Shown here: positions 39,700 through 52,896 of the stretch, piece after piece
Layout of the letters: each line of letters starts with the position of its first letter
How positions within the stretch are numbered: the first letter of the stretch is position 1
Origin: Microcebus murinus
Lineage: Eukaryota > Chordata > Mammalia > Primates > Cheirogaleidae
NCBI RefSeq assembly: GCF_040939455.1
Contig: NC_134108.1
Coordinates: 49,537,501 to 49,601,500 of the forward strand
DNA: 64,000 nucleotides
Reading direction: 5' to 3'
Made by a program: the position numbers and the translations under genes
Notes under the pieces: generated by a model
Database searches by the model: none
Told to the model about the DNA's origin: nothing
What the model saw: only the letters and a program-made list of their open reading frames with translations

Positions 39700-40430
39700 T
39701 TCACCACTGCAGCTCCTTCCCATCCCCCGCCCCTTCCCCAACTGACTGGTCACCTGTTCCACCTCTTCTCTCTATCAGCAGGGAGAGACGCTTAGCCCTC
39801 TTCACCTCTCACCACACTCTACAGACCCTGACTGGCTCCTTCCACAGTCCCTCCCTGGCCAGCCCTTCTCCCCACAGCCGCCCACTGCTGCCAGAGGGGG
39901 CATCTCAAACCCAGCTGTCCCTGTTCGAAGGCCCCCCACAACTTCCAGGCCCAGCAAGCAGCACTCATGGCCAAAAGGCTGTTCACTCTCTGAAGTGCAG
40001 CCCATCCCTCCAAGCTCATCTCTTTCTCCTCTCCCTCTTCTTCCTCCTCCTCCTCGCCCCTCCCCAGCCATTGTTCAGACTCTGCAACACACAGCACCCT
40101 CCCTTCCTGCCACCACGCCTTTGGACAGGCCATTTCTCTGTACAGAGTGTCCTCCCTGACCCCACTCCTCCACCCCTTCTCCCACTGGCCGTCTCCTGCT
40201 CGTTTTTCAGGACCCAGCTCAGGCTCCCTTCTCCTCCAGGAAGACCTTCCAGAGGCTCATCAATCGCTGCCTCATCCATGTTAACAAACCTTCCTGTTCT
40301 TGCCTCTACAGCTGCTTGTCTGGCGCACCTTCTTTCTCTCCCATGGCAAGCCCCTCTAGTGAACAGACCATCTCTTACTCCTCTTTCTACTTGGAGAACA
40401 ACTGTGCTCATAAAAAGATGTTAAATGTTC
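39700..40430 (+). repeat. L2-like C/T-rich region with the longest chance frame
   Basis: CAAGCTCATCTCTTTCTCCT, GACAGGCCATTTCTCTGTAC, TTTTTCAGGACCCAGCTCAG and AGGAAGACCTTCCAGAGGCT are in L2 order. A 263-codon plus-strand frame (39633-40424) is Pro/Ser/Leu-rich, has no recognisable domain, and owes its length to C/T bias. Confidence 0.55.
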
Positions 40431-42439
40431 AATTGCTGGCAGCTGGCTGGGTGAATGAGAAGGGGAAAGGGGAGAGGAATGAGGAGGAGGGTGAAAGAAA
40501 GAAGGGACAAGGGAGACAGAAAAAGGTGGTTGGTTTTCTCCTTTCAGAAGCCTCTGGCAAGAAAGTGCAGGGGTTTGGTGGGAGCCGGGGGAACCAGGGC
40601 TTAAAGCCCTGAGGGAGAAGGACCAGGAGCCCATCCCCAGGCAGATGCAGCTCCTAAGGGCCCCCTTCTGAGAGACTACCACCCATCCCACTGGGGGCTG
40701 GCAATGGGGTACTGAGTGCTGAGACTAGTGGCCTTTTCTGGGAAAAATGGAAAAAGATGGGTGGGAGGAAAGGCCAGCTAAATAACGTGGTCGCAGTGAA
40801 GGCTAGTTCCAAGCCAACACACTCAACTCCGAACTTTGCTGTAATTTTTGAATTCATTGTAAATAAGTGAAAATTAAGAATCACGTAAGAACTCTGAGTT
40901 GCACAGAGATGAATCTGCGGGGATCATTAGTGAGCCCTGGCTCTGCAGCAGTCTTTGTTCCCCACCCCTCCGCCTGACCCCGAAGCAGGAAGTCACCAAG
41001 GTCCAAGCTTCAGGCGTGGAGAAATGTATCCATCCATTTCTTTCTTAACTTTCTATTCTAATTTTATAGTATTCCTAACTTTACCTGGGTACATATTTTT
41101 CTTTTTTATTGTATACAGTTTTTTAAACCACTGCAAATCCATTATTTAAAAACATATAGGTTAAATAAATTCATAGATACTTGTTTAGCTTTTAAAGTAC
41201 TTACTACAGCAAGTCCTAACCAATTAAATAGTCCTTTTACCAAAAAATAGCAAATTGAAAAACATGAGTTTTAATTCTTATTTTTCTCATCTCCTAATTT
41301 GCAACCTTGTGAGACAGATAGACTGAGTCAGAAGGCAGCCAGCGAGAAGAAGAAAAAAAGAGAAGAAAATGGAATTAATCCTCAAAGAGGATTATTAAAC
41401 ATTTAAATGTCCTTGCTTATTAGCAGTGGTTAGATGATGTCTGGGACAAAAATCACTGAGCTAAACTCTAGCACTTTCTTTCTGGTGCTCACTTTTCTGA
41501 GGCAGTTTCTTCTCTTTTCCCCAAACTCTTTGATCATAACGGGTACCACCCTCAATCAGGTAAAACGCCTGGTGAGTTTGGCAAAGCTGCCTGTCTCCTG
41601 TTGCATTAGTTGGGCCTTAAAGTTCTCATTGTGCAATCAACATTGGGAGACCCATTTTAAAGGCAAAAATATATTAAGAAGAGATTAGATAATTAAAAAT
41701 GCACAAATAGCATTTTAATACAGTAAAATCAGAACTCAAAAGATTTAGCATCCATTTTTTCAAGTTGACTATGGGTACTTAGTTATCAATTTCAAATTGT
41801 GCTTTCAACTGTTGATTGAAAAACCTTAGCAAACACAAGAAATCTTTGTCTTAAAATATGGGCCCTTCCTAACTTAGATCACTGGACTTGAAGACACGAC
41901 ACAGGCCTAGCAGCTGTGGTCCCCTTCCCAGTGTTCTCTCCTGCAGAGCAGGGCACAAGGTGGGGAGGGCTGTTTGGCTGACCTGAGCCTCCATACACTG
42001 CTCATTTCCAGAGTGGACGACCTTCCCTTTGCTCTCTTCCTCCCTCAGAGTGCTTTGTCCCCAGGGAACTCACCAGCCTCTGCCCTAGAACGCAACCAGC
42101 CATCAGAGCTGCCCCAGATCAGAGGGGCTTGTGACTCGCAGCCCACCGCAGAACTCCCAGTGAGGAGCATCAGAAGTTAAACTGGCTTTTTGGCTAGCCC
42201 AGGAACTTCACCATCAATCGCAACATTGTTCTTTGAGAAATATTTTCCCAATTTCAAAAAAACGGCTTTCAAAGAAAGCTTTGAAACATAATGCAACTGA
42301 ACACTGTACTGTACCACTAGTAGTTTAGAAGTAGTACTATGCTTCCTCAACCAAAACCAGTGTCAAGATTCAGTTTTATTTACTTTTCTACATCAAATGC
42401 TATTATGCAAAGGAACTGAGCAGCTGGCTACTTTACAGG

Positions 42440-42570
42440 TTATAAAGCTATCTCATGAGCTGTACCTCATTTGCTCCCTAAAACAACCCCATAAGGCAAA
42501 TTGAAAAGATATTCTGTGCCTCACTTTTCAGAAGAGGAAACTGAAGCTCAGGAAGTCTACCAGCTTCCAG
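42440..42570 (-). repeat. MIR fragment
   Basis: CCCTAAAACAACCCCATAAG and CAGAAGAGGAAACTGAAGCT are MIR in reverse. Confidence 0.7.
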
Positions 42571-43864
42571 GTGGGCTGGTGCCCTGGGCCTCCGACTCCT
42601 TCTATGTTGCCTCCCCCATTCTATTTGGCATTTATCTCTAAAAGCATTTCTCAATCATCTGGGATAGCCATAGCCCAAATCCCTTGAGCTTCATCTCAAC
42701 TTAACTGCCAAATGCAAAATGGTTTACTTCCCACTGAGGATGTGAAAGAATAAATACGGCCGCCAGAGACCACAAACAGTGTCAAATGATTTAAGACCAA
42801 AGCCACCATTTTCCAACCTCAGCTAAACCATCTCCCTCTATTAATAAAAGCACATTCATTTTTTTTGATTTGTGCCCAATTAAGACCACATATATGCCAA
42901 AACCAGAGCATATGTGGTAACCCAAGAAGTTTCATATTGTCTCATATATGATTAGTACAGTTCTGAGACAAAAGCAACCAATGATAAGATGCCACTATAT
43001 ATTAATACATGAAACCACTGATATAAAAAATTTCTAAGCATTTTATTGGAGTTTATTAGAATATATGCATATGGAAGTAATATTGACTCATAGACCTCCA
43101 TAACACTTGGTGCCTGCACACAGAGTCCTGTTTGGCACATTCCTACCATGGGTGGCCTACTTCAGCAGGAAATGGCTCTGCCCTCCTCAAATCTCCAATG
43201 TCCTACACTTTGAGACTCTAGTTAATATTTGCCTGTGTTTATTATAGTTTCTCCACATGCTGCCTCTATGTTAGTTACCTTGGTAAAATAAGCAGCTAGC
43301 TGATTCTTCTAGTTGTGACTATTATATGTATCAATATAGGAGAAATTTTGAATGTCGTATAGACATTTGCCAATGCAGCAAAATAAAAAAAGGAGTCTAA
43401 AAAAGATAATGCATTCAGAACTTAACTTCCAAGCAATGACACCAATTTTCACAATTGCATGTTAAAGCGAGTGACATTTCTTTACTGTCACAACTAATAC
43501 ATCCACAGTGAGGAGGTGGGGCTGAGCAGACAGCACACTAACTGAAGGCAAATGGCTGGCTCTCCTCAGAAACAGGAGGCATGGGTACTTATTTCTACTC
43601 TGCTCTTCCTTGCTGCGGAGGAGACATCCATTAGCATAATACTCCTGGCCACCCCCCCCCCAGCTCCTGATTGGTGAGCTGGAGACAGGAACCAGACATT
43701 CACAGCCCAGCCCAGCCCCTACTTGATCTCTCTCTTCCCTTCCTCTTTAAAAGCGAGCTGCCATCAGAACACAGGGTGTTCTCCTCTGTTCCTCCAGGGA
43801 CATAGTGGCCTGTGACTGGATAGGTAAATCTAACTCAAGGGTTCAGGATTAGAAAGCATACTGG

Positions 43865-43962
43865 CACTGGCTAGGTGATGGGCATAGTTGTAGCTCTGAC
43901 TCAGGTGGTGCAAAGGCAATACATATAACCTAAACATTTGTACCCCCATAATATTATGAAAT

Positions 43963-43990
<28 letters not shown>
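43865..43990 (+). mobile_element. Lemur-type L1 3' tail
   Basis: 'GGTGATGGGCATAGTTGTAGCTCTGACTC...AACCTAAACATTTGTACCCCCATAATAT' followed by (TA)n at about 43962-43986 and A-rich end. Matches the 3' UTR end of the L1 at 19.4 kb; a very short truncated copy. Confidence 0.8.
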
Positions 43991-43993
<3 letters not shown>

Positions 43994-44313
43994 ACAGAAA
44001 GCATGCCTGACTCTGCTGTGAGCTACATCCTCCAACCATGGTGATAACCTTCCCCCAACCCCATCTTCCTTAGTCTCTTATTTCTAAGTCCAAAACTTAA
44101 GGCATTATACATTTAGGGTCTCTGAGTCTCCCCAAGTCTTCAGATCTGCTCTCCCTAGAGAATCAGAGAAGAATATGAGTTGCCTATAGGCAGCTCCTTC
44201 CCAAGAAAGGGAAGAGGAGGGAACAGAAAGGGTCTGCAAGGTCCTGAATGCCTACTGTCTCATGCCAATTGGGTGAGTGGTGACTTATATTACTGGACCT
44301 TTTTTTTTTTTTT

Positions 44314-44396
44314 AAGGCTAGTCAAGTGAAGGAACAAAGGAATCTGTAACTGATTGTGATCAGTTAGTTGTAAACACCACTGCACTCCAACTAGCC
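44314..44396 (-). pseudogene. Y3 RNA retropseudogene
   Basis: Read on the minus strand: GGCTAGTTGGAGTGCAGTGG, then TGTTTACAACTAACTGATCA and CAGTTACAGATTCCTTTGTT, ending CACTTGACTAGCC. This is the Y3 (RNY3) RNA with the stem ends intact and about 18 nt of the pyrimidine-rich loop missing. A run of A follows the 3' end (T-run 44299-44313 on plus), and TACTGG occurs on both sides (44291-44296, 44398-44403), as for L1-mediated retroposition. Y RNAs bind Ro60; this copy has no visible pol III promoter context upstream and is unlikely to be expressed. Confidence 0.9.
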
Positions 44397-44569
44397 ATAC
44401 TGGCTCTTCTTTTACAGGAAAGAAACTTCATAAGTAGAAAACAGCTGTCCCTTTCCCATTAACAAATACATCATTGAAAAATTAGCAAGCCTAGTAATCA
44501 ATATCAAAGACTGTAACCCCTAAAAAAGTTTTATCTAATTCCAAAAACAATGTGCTAAGGAAAATAAGC

Positions 44570-45035
44570 CAGGTGTAGTACTCCAGGTAACTGCATTGTG
44601 TCCCTATCAATTCCTAGTTTGATAACGTGCAACAGTTACGTAAGATGTCACCACTGGGAGAAGCTGGGTGCTGGGTACACAGGACCTCTCTGTACTATTT
44701 TTGCAACATCTTGTGAATTTATACTTAGTTCAAAATAAAAGTTTAAAAAAGTACCAGTCACAAAAAAGTACACATTGTATATTCTATCTATATGAAGTTT
44801 TAAAACAAGCAGAGCTCAGCTATGGTGAAAGAGATCAGAAAAATGGTCCCCTCTAGGGGACTGGAGGACGCAGATCAATGAGAAGAGGTAGGAGCACATT
44901 TCTGAGGTGATAGAAATCTTCTGTATCTTCATAAGGGAGTGGGTTACATGGCTTTATACTTTTGTCAAACTCATCAAACACATAAGGTCTGAGCATTGCA
45001 CTGTAAATTATGCCTTAAAACAATAAGAAATAACC
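44570..45035 (+). repeat. Old L1 3' end(s)
   Basis: 'GGGAGAAGCTGGGTGCTGGG...CCTCTCTGTACTATTTTTGC...TTCAAAATAAAAGTTTAAAA' is an L1M 3' end. The following 280 bp ends TGCCTTAAAACAATAAGAAA and resembles another. Confidence 0.55.
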
Positions 45036-45769
45036 TCATCTGCTGCTTCCTATTAAAGCAAACCCTTCAAAAGAAATGCTTCAAAGTGTTTTTTGTTTAA
45101 TGAGCAAATCTCCAATAAAATTATCTGCATGGATTTAAGAAATATAATTGTGGAAATATTTGCTCCCATTTTATAGGTATGTAGTTTATTTCCTCCAATA
45201 ATCTATTGGGGGCTGCTGCTGCCTTGGTTCTGATTTTATGGTCTGAAGAGGTAGGCTTCCAACCCCCAGAAATAAACAACAGAAAGAGAATTAACATAAT
45301 TTCCAGCTTAAGAATGCATACTCATAATAATTTAATTTTCTAAACACCTAAACACAAACATATTAGTCTCTACATTTAAAAGCTAGTAAACGTAACTAAA
45401 GCAAGACTGAAAAGCCCCCAACCACTTTGGTATAACCCTTAATTACTAATATAACTTAAATTGCTGCTTAATTGAATCCCCAGACTTCAGTTGAAGATCT
45501 CTCTTAAATTCCCCAAATCCTGAAGCAGAGAGTCACAGTATGTACCCATGTCGCTGATGTGACACCCCCTGCTGGTTTTAGTTTCCTTCAGCACTCCCCT
45601 CCACTTGGCTTGTCAAGGCCAGAAAAACAAAAAAAGATCAAAGATTTGAAATCCATCTCAAACTCTATCATCTTAATTTCTTGTGATTAAAATTTTCTCT
45701 CATCAGAAGTAATTGCTCTTTGTAGCTTCAGGTTGTGGTAATCCTGATCTTATTTTATTTAATAGATTT

Positions 45770-45990
45770 CTGGTGAGTGCCTACTCACCATGCGCTGTTC
45801 TAGGTGCTTTACTAGATCATCTCCTGTCATTTCCCCAACTGCCCTCTAAGGCAGGTGCAGTGAGCCCTTTAGAGATGAGGGAAGTGAGGCTCAGAGGCGA
45901 GTGGGCTGCCAGTGCCCCAGCTGAGCGGCCAGCTCAGGTCGTGGACCCCAAAGCAATGCGCTCCTCACTGCTCCACGCGGCAGCACTGAG
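45770..45990 (-). repeat. MIR
   Basis: GTGAGTGCCTACTCACCATG, TTCTAGGTGCTTTACTAGAT and GAGATGAGGGAAGTGAGGCT...GACCCCAAAGC are MIR in reverse. Confidence 0.75.
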
Positions 45991-46229
45991 CCCTGCCCCA
46001 ACACAGGGGTACAGAGTCCAACGGACCATCAGGGTTCTTAAGAGTGAATACGGAACACAGCCAAAGTGGGGAGCTCACTCTAGGGCTTACAAATTAAAAA
46101 GAACCCAACTATATCAAAATATCTTCTAATTTAAAAAAATGTAAAGAAATCATGTAATTCCATAACCAAAATATAAATAAATAAATAATCTAGAAAGGAA
46201 ATCATGTAAGACTCGAAGAGAGCATGCTG

Positions 46230-46800
46230 GGAGATGGATCCCTTGCAACATGACCCCATCCCAGCTGCCTTCTCACTCTGCTCCTTACAGAGTGGCTGAA
46301 TCCCTCCCCCTGCGTGCTCTCTGCAGCATCTGCCAAAGCTGACCCATCCTTGCTTGGAAAATTTCTACTCTCATACATTGTCCTTAATTTTCTGGTCACT
46401 TCCTTTTCTCCTCCCATCACACAGATACAGATGAAGCCATTTTACAGAATCTGTCCTCAGCGCCCTCTGTGTTTTCTATAGGTCGTGTCTTTGTCTTTTG
46501 TGACTTCAACTATCACTTTCACGTAGATGACCCTAAATCTGTATTTTTGGCCTTGCTTTCACTTCTAAGCCTTGGCTCATGCTCCAACTGCCTGCTAGAC
46601 AGGCCCACTTGGCTATTCTGTTGGCACCCTAAAGTTTCATATTAAAGCTAATTACATAATTTCCTTCCCTCCTCTCGCCAAATCCAGTTCCCTTGTATAA
46701 ATCTCTAATTTTTATTAATGACATCATTTATTTTCTGAACCACCCAGGCTCAAATTGTCTGAGTCATCTCTCTGTTCAATTCACTGTCCTATTCCCCAAA
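46230..46800 (+). repeat. L2 fragment
   Basis: GTGACTTCAACTATCACTTTCACG, GATGACCCTAAATCTGTATT, CCAACTGCCTGCTAGACAGG and CTCAAATTGTCTGAGTCATC follow the L2 (ORF2 end) order. Confidence 0.65.
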
Positions 46801-48259
46801 CTCTAAAAACCAAGGGAAGGGCTAGAGTGGGGAAAGGAAAGGACTGATCTTCCTGAGAGACTTCCAGGTAGAAAAAGGAAGAACATGACACTGGTGGGGT
46901 ACTGAGCACAGAGGGGGAAAGGATTTGGATCTGCAGGAGCCTCTGGGGAGGTGCCTGCAGGGCTGAAGGCCAGAGAAGTGAAAGGGGTAGGGGGTGAGGT
47001 GGGGAGCAAACCATGTTACCTGGGGCACTGCAGAACAGTACTAACTACAAAAATAATACCTCTAAAGCAGAGAAAGAATGCATTTCTCCAAGGATTGAAT
47101 TCAAATCAAATGGGTCAGGCTATACATAAAAAAAAGTTTGGAAATACAAATGAATTCAAAAAATAGAAATGCAAGTTCAAGTCAATCTGAGTTTTAATAG
47201 CTACATTATACACCTATAAATCACCTAGCTGTAAATGTAAGCACATTGAGATTTTCCTCAATTACAGCAAAGCAGCTTTGTACATGATGTTCTCACATGA
47301 AACACCAGGAGAACTGGGGCTTGTTCATGATTATGACATAGACATAAGACTCTTCTCTATTCCCTAGGAAGGGGCACAATTGGCAACTGAAACAGATTTT
47401 CTGATGGAGGTGACTCTGGGAATTTTCTTCAGCTCTGTTGGTACGCCTTCCTGATTGTTGGCCTTTAAAGGTCAAAGATGAACCCTAACACCTCCTGATA
47501 ATCCATTCTCGATCAACACTGACAAATCCCTGTCTCCAATTATCACTTCCTTGGGTGATGCAATTTACTACTGGCATTTAGAGGCTTTGCCTATTAGCTG
47601 GACTATATTTCTCCTTTTCCAAGTTTCAGGGAGCTCTCCCTAAATTCTAGTATTTTGGAATTTAGTGAACATGCAGTTTAACCTGCTTTACTCTTATGAC
47701 TTTACAGATAAATTCATGTCTCCAGTTTTGTCCAACTGGGAGTATGAATACTTCGACTTGGTACACAGGTGGTGGCCCCTCAGTTAGTCTGAGCATCTCG
47801 ACCTTCTCAAAATGCTATTACATGTCTGACACGGAGAACTGAATGTAATATTGGCCATGTGGAAGTGCCGTGGTCTTGCAGAAAAATAAGAGAAGAATAA
47901 GGCATTGGAATACTATTACCTGGACATAGGGTCGCCAAAAAGCAGGTGCCTAATGGCAGCTCTCTTGTTGACCACTGTCTTAAGAACTCACCACCCAGAC
48001 ATGCCTGGCAGACAGTAGCCACACCACAAACACTTGTGAAATGATTGTCTCTTAATTTCAGCCACAGGATGATAAATATATGCATATGTGTATGTATACA
48101 CATACATATACGTAAGAAACAACACAAAGAAAACCTTCCAGAGCTCAACACTATAGTAATTTTATGTCTAAGCAACATTAGTCCATCTGCTATGAAGGAA
48201 CTTTTCTTTCACATCCATTCCTTTATCTCCATCATAATCGGTCTAAAAATCTAATTGCA

Positions 48260-48700
48260 GCAATGGCTCTTAATCTGGGCTACCATGGACACATTCTCCT
48301 CCCATCACATTGCAGCTTTTTGGTCTTTATCAGTTTAATATCTTGTGCACATTCATCTTCCTGCCGCTCCGATCTCATCTCGTCATCCCTATGCACTGAC
48401 CTCCCACTGCTCCCCGTTGCCCCAAAGCTACTCTCCGCAGCCTGGTGTTCAAGACAAACCCCATGCCTGTGCCATCCGAATCTCACCTCCCACAACTCCA
48501 CCATGGAATTCCTCTGCTCTGGATGGCCCTACCTCTTCAGCATCCCCAAACCCACCTTATTTAGTTCCCACTTGAATATTCAGCATCCTTTTGTCCCAGT
48601 TTCCCAAATCCTGCCCAACCTTCAGAGTCCAGCTTCAGAAGGTGTTTTCCACACTTGTGATGGGCTCCAGCAGTTTCTTTAGGGAAACACAGTGACTCTA
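48260..48700 (+). repeat. L2-like fragment
   Basis: CCTGGTGTTCAAGACAAACC, TGGAATTCCTCTGCTCTGGA and CAGAGTCCAGCTTCAGAAGG resemble L2 words. The 139-codon frame is by-product. Confidence 0.45.
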
Positions 48701-49799
48701 GCATCATGCCAGACGCTACGTCATACAAAGGTTTATAAGGTTAGGTCCGCAGAAGGTGTGCTAAGGCTACTGAGGTTCTCAGGTGGAGAGTCTTAAAGCA
48801 GAGGCAGTCACACCATCCAGCGTTGCCTGCTTGTATCTTTTTATGCCCTTGTCATATTCTCTTTGGCTTGCAGACATTACTATATTAGCATTATTATTAT
48901 TACAGCCACAAGTAAATTATTTATTTTTCCACTGAACAAAGTTTCTTTTAAAAATGCCTCATGAGCTGGAGTTACCAGGTTCTGAAAGCTGGTATAAACA
49001 AACAATTCAGCTTGTGGCCAGATCTGTCTGGCTGAATTTGCCCATGAATTGGATGGAGAAAAAAAAATCAGTCCATGTTGCACATTCACAAGAGCAGAGG
49101 TTTTCATCTGCTCTTGTAGTGAAGTCAGTGTTGCTTACATTTTACCATTCAGATGATACAAAACAGCTTTTCTTTGTTTTAATTAAATAGGAGGAAATGT
49201 TCTTTCAGGGGATTCTGCAAATGACAAAGCCTAAAACAATGTCTCCTTCCTCCCCAAATCTGTAAACACATCCACAGTGATATGGTTGGTGCGAATGGCA
49301 TTTGGTGATCGTGGCATGTTCTCAGGTGGAAGTGATAGTGGGCTCCACTCTATTTTGCTGGGCAAGGGTGTGGGGTGCTGACTGTGACCCAAGCTGAGGC
49401 TGCACCCATGCCACATCCTAGGCAGGTTCAAAGGAACGCTTTGGAGACAATGACAGAACCCACTGGCATCAGGTGGTGTAAGTGGCTGTGAGAAGTGAGG
49501 AGAAAGTTCTGCAGCGCCCCCTAGAGGGGTGCAAGGATGTTGGGAGAGGAGAGGACCATCTGCCCTATGAGTCAGTTTGCACCTGAGGATGCTGAATCCA
49601 GGGGAAGGGAAAGATAAGAGGAACACAGGGAGTAACATGCTATACCTACTAGCACACCAGAGGCCCCATTTCTCGATTGGATGTATTTTGGGTCACAGTA
49701 ACACTCAATGCTCCTTTACACCAAGTGATTATATATACATACATATATATAAACACACAATGATATACTTGATGCAAATGACAAACTATTTATATATAT

Positions 49800-50190
49800 A
49801 AAATAAATCTATAGAGTTGACTCAATGGATTTTTACTGTGTGTTATTAAATGAGGAAGGAGACGTACATAAAATTTCTCATTTTTGAAAACCTATGTGTA
49901 TACTAAAAGGTGCTAAACACATCAGTGTGAACAATACTGACTAACTGGATCAACCAGAAGGAAAAATAGGGAAAGACGAGGGTGAGAGAAAACAAATGAA
50001 AGTGACTATTAAAAATAACAGGTTCCATGATAAAAGCAAAAATTATATAAAATTATATATATGTTTATGAATGATTACCAAAATGTTGGAGGTGTGTTAG
50101 TGTGTTATCTCAAGTTGAAAATATTTCAGGTGATTTTTATACTCTTCCTTCTACTTTTCTGCATTTTAACAGGAGAGATAATCATTCTAT
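49800..50190 (+). repeat. Probable old L1 3' end
   Basis: TGTGTGTTATTAAATGAGGA, AAACCTATGTGTATACTAAA and ACTTTTCTGCATTTTAACAG resemble L1M 3' UTR layout; diverged. Confidence 0.4.
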
Positions 50191-51217
50191 AATTGGAAAT
50201 AACTATTTTCATTGAGGGAAAAATTTGAATGATTCAATAACATTGGCAACATGAAAATAATGTTTCTTAAGTCTTCCTAGCCAAAACATAGCATACCAGT
50301 AGGATTTTGCATCATTCATGACTAAAAGAGGTTTTTACAATCTTCTTCAAAATGGAGATAGAGCACAAAGTCCAAAATTAATAATCATCATAAATATTTT
50401 AAACATCTTGAAGGCAGGACCTAAATCTAATTTTTAACACACTTTCCCAATGGCTCAGAGTACTCTGCATGCTCAATAAATCCTCATTAATTGACAAGCA
50501 CATTTCAAATCTCATGAGTTATTATATCAAAGATGCTATTATTTGATATACACAGACTATTAAAGAGTAAAATCTCATCTAGAAAAAGAATATGAGAGCT
50601 GAAGATTCTCCAATGAAAATAATTTAACTATGAAATTTAATCTGCCACTAAAGAAGTAATAAAACTCTAACACATAACAAAATTTGTCTTCCTGTTTTGG
50701 TCATATTAAAGGTACCCAGTTTTGTTACCTGTGTTCCTGTAATCTCAGGGCTGCATGTTATCTACACACCTCCTTCAATGACTGTCCACTCAATATCATT
50801 GTAGATACAAGAGTCATGACATTAGCTGCCAGTCATCATAAACAATCTCCAGGCTGGGACTGTCTTCAAAACTATAAAGTGCCTGTTAAATTTCTGATGA
50901 TAACATGCAATTGTTTTGCAAACAACTGTAATTTTTTCATTCTTCCAGGCCTGCTTTCTCTATAGAGCAGTGGAAACAAATGTCTGTATGCTGTGTGGAG
51001 AGCTCCTCTCTGAATTCCATGGAATAGCCTGTCCTAGGCAATAGGCATCTGGCACCCATGGGGCAGAGATGGGGCAGTGGCCACCCTTGATCCCTGAGGC
51101 CAGGCACCCTCACCTGACTAGGGGCCTCTCATACAACCATTCTTTTAAATGGCAACTGATATTAGGTAACATGAAAACTAATTTTACATGTCTAACCTTT
51201 TCAAGTAAAATACTTAC

Positions 51218-51441
51218 CTGAACTAACAAGTGGCCCAAATTAGGTGAACATGTACCATATTTCTTGGTGTTCTCATTTATTTGCTTTATCAAATCCATCA
51301 GTATATCTACAGCACCTTTGTTGATTATTTCATTACGAAATCCTGGATTTCCAGAAATGAATTTTATAGTCCCCATACAGTACAAAAAAGCTTCAGTGTT
51401 AGTTTGCAGGTCTTCACTTCTCAGTACTTCCAATAATGATT
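51218..51441 (-). CDS. ARMC2: ARMC2 coding exon d
   Basis: 224-nt exon, acceptor TTTTTCACAG, donor GTTCAG|GTAAGT (consensus-like). It starts with AA completing GAA and ends in phase 0. It encodes ESLLEVLRSEDLQTNTEAFL, then YCMGTIKFISGNPGFRNEII and NKGAVDILMDLIKQINENTK, ending GHLLVQ. The pattern 'GxxxFISGNPGFRNEIINKGAVDILMDLI' is a textbook armadillo unit: helix, NxxxxxxIxxxGAxxxLxxLI, where the small Gly-Ala marks the tight H2-H3 packing. The segment NENTKKYGTCSPNLG is a polar insertion between repeats and looks less constrained. Confidence 0.95.
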
Positions 51442-52793
51442 CTGTGAAAAAGATGATTATAAATATACAAGTATAACAGCTTGAGAGAAATATATTAAAG
51501 CACTTGTATGTGAACATCAAATACAATTTGTAAAATATGTTCATCAAAGCCTACATTCAAATGCTTGGTAAGGGTAACTCATGTGTTATAAAGAGAAAAG
51601 CTTACTTTTAGCTAAGACAAATCTCTGTAATAGCAATGTCAACAAAAGTATGGGACTGTTAATCTATACATGAGAAAGTATTCTTTTAATTAAATGCCAT
51701 TCCTTGCCTCTTACTAATATATATCAGCTTTTATTTTTAGTTATAAAATTTTTGAGTTACTATAGAATAATTAAAGCAATTTAAGAGTTAAATTTCAACA
51801 AACCTTTAAGAATATATTTGTTGCTACATTAATGGGAAGTTAACCAAGATAGGAGCTTTAAAAAATCTCAATCACCATAGAAAGAGACAATTTGAATATA
51901 ACATCCATCCTTTCCCAAGATAACTTAAGAACATCCAAATATAAGTACTAGGTTTTAGGAGTAATCCAGGCAACTCTAATAAGGTTAATAATGAATATCT
52001 TGCATTTAATTTTATTAATGCCACTGTAATCATTTGTTAGAACCTTTCTTTGTTTTCATGCTACAATTCTTAGTTGATTCAATGTTAGACATTTCTTTCA
52101 GCACTGATTTTGCCTCTGTTTACTGAGGTTGAAAAAAAAATAATAAAGAAATCATTTAGCCTATGTTGCAAAAAGAGAACTTAAAGTATTTTCCAACACA
52201 TGTCTTCTCTTATATCAGCAAAATTAATGCACAAAAGATTTCCATTTAGGTAACTATTTAAGCATCTTAATTATTTAGGGGTATGTCAAGGATTGACAAT
52301 GGATGAGCCATTCCAAATGGCTCATGAAAAAAAAAATTAAGGAAAAAGAATTAGGCATTATAAGCTAGATAGTTAGAGCGTCTCTACCTACATATTTGAA
52401 ATATTTTGATGTCAGATTTCTATAACAGTTATGGATGTCTTTCAACTTTTAGTCATTCCTACTATATTAAAAGATTAAAAATTTCAATTATGTCAAATAC
52501 TATTAAATGCATTTTTCAAATAGTAAATCCAAGTCCAGGAAATGAATTTTTAAGTAGGGAACACTTTGTAAAGTCACATAATGTTACTTATAGGCATTTA
52601 ATAAAAAAGCAAACTATCAAAGGATGCATTAAACTGAATGTGGAAATCCCAGAGAAGGACAGAACATCATATAACTTCTGCATTTTACTAGAAAATAAAA
52701 TATTCCTGCTATCATTAATTATAAATTTTCTCTCCAAATTTTTTATTTGTATTCAAGTACATTTGCTCAATGGTAGCACTGAATGATACTCAC
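51442..52793 (-). other. ARMC2: ARMC2 intron between exons d and c
   Basis: 1.35-kb AT-rich intron. No repeat or gene recognised. The 126-codon plus-strand frame at 52406-52786 is AT-rich and low in information, and is read as chance. Confidence 0.85.
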
Positions 52794-52896
52794 CCAGAAT
52801 GCTGTCATTTTGAATCAAAGTATCATTCTTCTCACTCCGGCTAATTTTAAATATAAGTTTGCAGACATTAAGAAGATTCTTTCTACTCACTTTAAG
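52794..52896 (-). CDS. ARMC2: ARMC2 coding exon c
   Basis: 103-nt exon with acceptor TTTCTCTGCAG and donor CTGG|GTGAGT. It begins on a codon boundary and ends with one base, G, completed to GAA by the next exon. It encodes LKVSRKNLLNVCKLIFKISR, followed by the charged loop SEKNDTLIQNDSIL. The hydrophobic spacing (LLNVCKLIFKI) fits the long third helix of an armadillo repeat, and the charged segment fits the turn into the next repeat. It is too short for a long open frame and was recognised by family similarity plus splice signals. Confidence 0.94.

Noticed and set aside
39633..40424. 263-codon open frame, the longest in the window
   Set aside because: Lies in an L2-like C/T-rich region; Pro/Ser/Leu-biased composition, no domain, an equally long minus frame overlaps it, and it sits inside an ARMC2 intron.
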